NCBI RefSeq assembly: GCF_000213175.1
Contig: NW_009799104.1
Coordinates: 552,593-601,877 of the forward strand
Length of the DNA stretch: 49,285 nt
Source of the DNA: Neurospora tetrasperma FGSC 2508
Lineage: Eukaryota > Ascomycota > Sordariomycetes > Sordariales > Sordariaceae
Reading direction: 5' to 3'
A model generated the notes under the pieces. It worked only from the letters and a program-made list of their open reading frames with translations, did no database searches and had not been told where the DNA came from. Position numbers and translations under genes: made by a program. Every line of letters begins with the position of its first letter. Within the stretch, counting starts at the first letter, position 1. Below, one piece after another: positions 44,516-49,285 of this stretch.

Positions 44516-47500
44516 ACCATCAACAAACATAGCCCACAGCTAATCCATCATACAGCCCTACAATTACCATTGACACCACGGCGGTATCTCCACAACCCCA
44601 GGAATCTCCCGAAAGCGCCCCAAGAGGCGTCTCATACTCACCTACCTCGCTGGGAGAGGACGCATATAGCCCTACCGCCATGGACCCCATTGCCAGTCAT
44701 TGGACCCCTTCCCACCAACACTCCAATTCTCTAGGACAGAGGTCTGAAATGCGCCAGTCCACCTCTTTCGACAGCAGAGATAGTCGCCCGACAAGTCCTC
44801 ACAATGTCTCCAGCCCTGTTACCTACCGTCCCATGGACCCCCAAAACTTCCTGTCAGTCCCCGGCGCTGCTGGCAGGTCACGCCAAAACTCAGTCAACTC
44901 CAACGATGAGACCCGCTCGATAGCATCATCGCAAGGGGAGACGGTTATTGGAGGTTCTTCCCACCAAGGCGACAAGATTGGCCGCCCCCTGTCCAGCAAC
45001 ATATCAGACAATGCCCAAATTATGAACGACCCAGATGCTCTCAAGCCAGACCAAGGAAGGGAGGCCGACTTCGAGGTTGTCGACAATCCCTTCGCCTACA
45101 CCCCTGGTCAACTCAACAAAATGTTTAACCCCAAGAGTCTTCCCGCCTTCTGGAAGATGGGTGGCCTCGCCGGTTTGGAAAAGGGTCTCAGGACTGATAG
45201 GAAAGCCGGTCTCAGCATGGATGAGGTTGAACTTGATGGGCGTGTTACTTTCGACGAGGCTACTGCCCGTCCATCTGTGAACCCACCCGCCCAGCCCAAG
45301 GCTGCCACCGAAACCGTGCTCGCCAAGACCGACAGCCACACAGCAGCAGACCACCACAAGAAGCATCATGGAGACGACCATTACACATCGAGAAAGCGAG
45401 TTTTTTCCGACAACAGACTGCCAGAGAAGAAGGGCAAGAGCTTGTTGGAGCTGATGTGGATCACCTATAATGACAAGGTCCTCATTCTTCTTTCGATTGC
45501 CGCCGTTGTTTCGCTCGCTATCGGACTGTACCAGACGTTTGGCCAGGCGCACGAACCCGGTGAAGCCAAGGTTGAGTGGGTAGAAGGGGTTGCCATCATT
45601 GTCGCTATCGTCATCGTCGTTATGGTTGGATCTTTGAACGACTACCAAAAGGAACGCCAATTCGCAAAACTCAACAAAAAGAAGCAAGATCGTCTGGTCA
45701 AGGCTATCCGGTCCGGCAAAACGGTGGAAATCTCGGTTTTCGATGTCCTGGTTGGCGATGTGCTGCATCTTGAGCCTGGTGACATGATCCCTGTCGACGG
45801 TATCTTGATTGAGGGCTACAACGTGAAATGCGACGAGTCTCAGGCCACCGGCGAGTCCGACATCATCCGTAAGAAGCCTGCTGACGAGGTTTACGCTGCC
45901 ATCGAGAACAACGAGAACGTTAAGAAGATGGATCCCTTCATTCAATCTGGTGCTCGCGTCATGGAGGGCATGGGTACCTACCTGGTCACTTCCACCGGTA
46001 TCTACTCTAGCTACGGCAGAACCCTCATGGCGCTCGATGAGGACCCCGAGATGACTCCTCTCCAGTCCAAGCTGAACATTATTGCCGAGTATATCGCCAA
46101 GCTCGGTGGTGCTGCTGGTCTCTTGCTCTTCATCGTCCTCTTCATCATCTTCCTCGTCAAGCTTCCCAAGTCTCAGCACACTCCGGCCGAAAAGGGTCAG
46201 CAGTTCTTGAATATCTTCATTGTCGTTGTCACCATTATCGTCGTTGCCGTGCCTGAAGGCTTGCCTCTTGCCGTCACCTTGGCTTTGGCCTTTGCCACCA
46301 CCCGCATGTTGCGCGACAACAACCTGGTTCGTCACCTCAAGGCTTGCGAAGTCATGGGCAATGCCACCACTATTTGCTCGGACAAGACTGGTACCTTGAC
46401 TCAGAACAAGATGCAAATTGTTGCTGGCACCGTTGGCACCACGCATAGGTTTGGTGGTGTTGGCTCTGCCGGTGGTCTCAACCCCGAGACTCCGGATAGC
46501 CCGACTGAGGCCGACGTCACCGCAAAGGAAGTTGTCACCTCGCTTGATGCCTCTGTCAAGGAATTGCTTCTCAAGTCCATTTCTCTCAACTCCACTGCTT
46601 TCGAAGGCGAAATTGACGGTGTCAAATCTTTCGTTGGCTCCAAGACCGAAACCGCCCTTCTCGAGTTCGCCAAGGAGCATCTTGCCATGGGCCCTATTGC
46701 TGAGGAGCGTGCCAACGCCAAGATCCTGCATCTGATCCCTTTTGACTCTGGACGCAAGTGCATGGGCGTTGTTGTGGCGCTTGACAACGGCAAGGCACGG
46801 CTTTATGTCAAGGGTGCTTCCGAGATCATGCTGGAAAAGTGCACCCAGATTCTGCGCGACCCCTCCAACGGCATCACTGCTGGCCCCTTGACCCCGGAAA
46901 ATCGTGAGACCGTCTTGAAGCTTATTGAGACATATGCGAGAAACTCGTTGCGCACCATCGGCATCATCTACCGGGACTTTGCTCACTGGCCTCCTGCCAA
47001 GGCGCGCCGTACTGGAGAGGACAAGGAGGAGATCGTTTTCGAGGATATTTGCAGCCAGATGACCTTCGTCGGCATGGTTGGTATCAAGGATCCTCTGCGC
47101 CCTGGTGTTCCCGAAGCCGTCCAGCTGTGCCAGAAGGCAGGAGTCGTTGTTCGCATGGTTACTGGTGACAACAAGATCACTGCTGAAGCAATCGCCAAGG
47201 ACTGTGGCATTCTTCAACCTAACAGTCTCGTCATGGAAGGTCCCGAGTTCCGGAACCTCAGCAAGGCCAAGCAGGAAGAGATTATTCCCCGGTTGCACGT
47301 ACTTGCCCGCTCCAGTCCTGAGGACAAGCGCATTCTGGTCAAGCGTCTCAAGGATATGGGCGAAATTGTTGCTGTGACCGGTGACGGAACCAACGATGCC
47401 CCTGCCCTGAAGATGGCCGATGTCGGTTTCTCGATGGGTATTGCCGGTACTGAAGTCGCAAAGGAGGCATCCGCTATTATTCTCATGGACGACAACTTCA

Positions 47501-48897
47501 ACTCGATTGTCAAGGCACTGAAGTGGGGGCGTGCTGTCAACGATGCTGTGAAGCGCTTCCTTCAGTTCCAGCTTACTGTCAACGTTACTGCCGTCATCCT
47601 CACCTTCATCTCTGCTATCTCCAACAAAGAGCAGGACTCTGTCCTTACCGCCGTGCAGCTTCTGTGGGTTAACTTGATCATGGATACTCTTGCCGCTTTG
47701 GCGCTCGCCACCGATCCTCCTTCCGACAGTGTCTTGGACCGCAAGCCTGAACGCAGGGGTTCTGGCATCATCTCGACGACCATGTGGAAGATGATCATCG
47801 GTCAAGCCATCTACCAGCTGGCCATCACCTTGTTGATCTATTTCGGCAAGCAAGGTGTTTTGCCTAACTACGATGACAACGTTACGGATGATCAGATTCA
47901 GACTCTTGTCTTCAACACGTTTGTGTGGATGCAAATCTTCAACCAGTGGAAGTAAGTCATATAAAATATGTCACTGCCCCCCCAAAACATGCCGCTAACC
48001 GCATTCAATAGCAATCGTCGTCTGGATAACAACTTCAACATTTTCGAAGGCCTCACCAAGAACTTGTTTTTCCTGGGCATTTCCGCCATTATGATGGGCG
48101 GTCAGGTCTTGATCGTCTTTGTCGGTGGCCAAGCCTTCTCAATTGCCAAGGAAAAGCAAACGGGAGCCATGTGGGCGTACGCTCTGATCCTGGGCTTCAT
48201 CTCCATCCCTGTCGGCATGATCATCCGTCTCATTCCCGACTCGCTGTTTGAGCGTATGGTGCCCGAATATATCAAGAGGAGGGCTAACAAGACGCCCGAC
48301 TTGACCGTGTCTGATGATGAGCGGTTCGAGTACTACCCGCCGGCTTTTGCCGAGGTCAGGGACGAGCTGGCCTTCCTGAAGCAGTTCAAGGGTGGACGTA
48401 TCAACAACCTCAAGTTCGCCATGAAGCATCCTCGCGAGACCTTCATGCCCAAGAGGAGCGCTTCCCACAGCAGGTCCAACTCCAAGTCCAACTCGATCAA
48501 CGTCCCTATGACACCCATCGGCAAGGATAGCACCGGCGGCGCTCCTTCCATCGCTCCCCCTACACCTGATTCTAGGAGACGGAGCAGAAGCACGCGGTCC
48601 AGGTCCAACAGTGCTCTCGGAGCATCCATGGTGATGACTGGTATCATCGCTGGCAGTGTTGCCGCTGGATGGGCGCCGTCACCTGTGGAGCGCCGGCCGG
48701 ATTCCGATTTCGGCCTGTTCCCTCCTAAGTCGAGCCCACATGCCGAGTCTTCGCAATCTGAAGTGCAGCCCTCGCAGCGGTCTCTTACTCCTTCGATCAA
48801 TGAGGAGCAGGAGACGCCCGATATTGTCCCCAGCATCGTGGAGCAGACTGTTCCCATCCTCAGCGTGCCTAAGCCACCAGGGCATAAGTCGGCCTGA
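44322..48897 (+). CDS. nca-2: P2B-type Ca2+-transporting ATPase NCA-2
   Basis: Three exons: 44322-44389, 44556-47951 and 48012-48897, giving 1449 aa. Intron 1 (166 nt, GTAAGT...TACAG) contains a GCT repeat. Intron 2 (60 nt, GTAAGT, CTAAC, ATAG) joins FNQW to NNRRLDNN, an exact match to the family motif. The N-terminal cytosolic tail of about 280 residues is Ser-rich and includes PFAYTPGQLNKMFNPKSL. The core has TGES in the actuator, PEGLPLAV in M4, phosphorylated Asp632 in SDKTGTLTQNK, MVTGDN and TGDGTNDAPALKMADVG. C-terminal membrane helices follow, then a Ser/Arg-rich tail of about 200 residues. Family knowledge: NCA-2 is the main calcium-exporting pump of Neurospora; loss raises cellular Ca2+ and harms female fertility. 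The third exon is needed for the last helices, so single-ORF models are truncated. Confidence 0.96.
44465..44515 (+). repeat. GCT trinucleotide repeat in nca-2 intron 1
   Basis: Seventeen near-contiguous GCT-type units with ACT/GTT interruptions; the last 11 (44483-44515) are uninterrupted. The repeat is 40 nt before the 3' splice site, so length changes would alter intron length and the branch-site region. Confidence 0.9.
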
Positions 48898-49263
48898 TTG
48901 GCAGGGTATCTTGGAGTACTGGACGGTCAAAGGGAACGAGTTCTAGATACCCCGTTTTGAATCTAACTCGATTTGTTAACCCTTTTTTATTTTTTTGTTA
49001 TTTTCTCATACACCTTCAATACATTTTCGGTCGATTGATACGTTGTAATACTAGTTGTGCACAACTGTGTTCATGCAACCAAGAAAAAAAAGAAAGAGCT
49101 CGGTGGGAGAGGAGGAAGTGGTTAAACAAAACACTCGCTCGAATTTATGGGACTTTGCAAGCTCGGCGTTTGAAGTTACAGGTCTTTTTTTTGGGGGGTG
49201 TTTTGTCCTTGTTGAACAAAGCAGGTTATATACACTGTATGGGAGCAGAGAAGGAGTGGGAAA
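48898..49263. other. nca-2 3' flank
   Basis: Expected 3' UTR and downstream sequence. It is T-rich at 48983-49006 and A-rich at 49082-49096. No ORF or RNA gene is seen. Confidence 0.55.
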
Positions 49264-49285
49264 GGGGGGGGGGGGGGGGGGGGGG
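49264..49285. repeat. G homopolymer at right edge of window
   Basis: The window closes in 22 consecutive G. Together with the C run at the left edge (its reverse complement), this points to a contig boundary artefact or a break at a homopolymer rather than to a biological element. Confidence 0.75.

Noticed and set aside
45004-47934. 976-codon minus-strand frame inside nca-2 as a gene
   Set aside because: Codon-aligned antisense of a strongly biased gene; the translation has no recognisable domain.

Overview
The window reads as a chromosomal segment of a filamentous ascomycete, almost certainly Neurospora (N. crassa or a close sister). Four genes are recognisable: the Argonaute QDE-2, the SREBP-type factor SAH-2, an Srs2-like UvrD helicase and the Ca2+-ATPase NCA-2. 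In the 938-residue QDE-2 numbering used in the literature, the first catalytic PIWI aspartate falls on D664, the residue published for N. crassa. Introns are short, with GTAAGT-like donors and CTAAC/CTGAC branch sites, coding DNA prefers C-ending codons, and intergenic DNA is long and rich in microsatellites. The window begins in a C run and ends in a G run, which looks like the two edges of a draft contig.

Layout, left to right. A small two-exon gene (+, 177-1118) converges on qde-2 (-, 2581-5906). Upstream of qde-2 are about 4.1 kb without a gene, holding a 367-bp MITE-like element (6927-7293) with 24-bp terminal inverted repeats and TA flanks. Next is sah-2 (-, 10048-13332), then 6.5 kb without a recognisable gene, then a secreted or membrane-anchored low-complexity protein (-, 19833-21740). 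A 1.9-kb divergent region leads to the srs2-like helicase (+, 23677-26988), followed by tRNA-Thr(AGT) (+, 27574-27645). An intact HET-domain gene (-, 29298-31721) lies head-to-head with a small beta-trefoil-like protein gene (+, 32581-33543). About 10.8 kb without a confident gene precede nca-2 (+, 44322-48897, three exons).

The genes do not form one pathway. They cover RNA silencing (qde-2), sterol/ER-linked transcription and enzyme secretion (sah-2), recombination control (srs2-like), translation (tRNA-Thr), probable allorecognition (HET gene) and calcium homeostasis (nca-2). No CRISPR array, rRNA, autonomous transposon or secondary-metabolite cluster was seen. The observations most worth checking are the MITE-like element, the spliced RGG-rich N-terminal extension of QDE-2, the divergent HET/beta-trefoil pair, and a PIP-box-like motif in the helicase tail. 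I found nothing that is clearly a new biological system.
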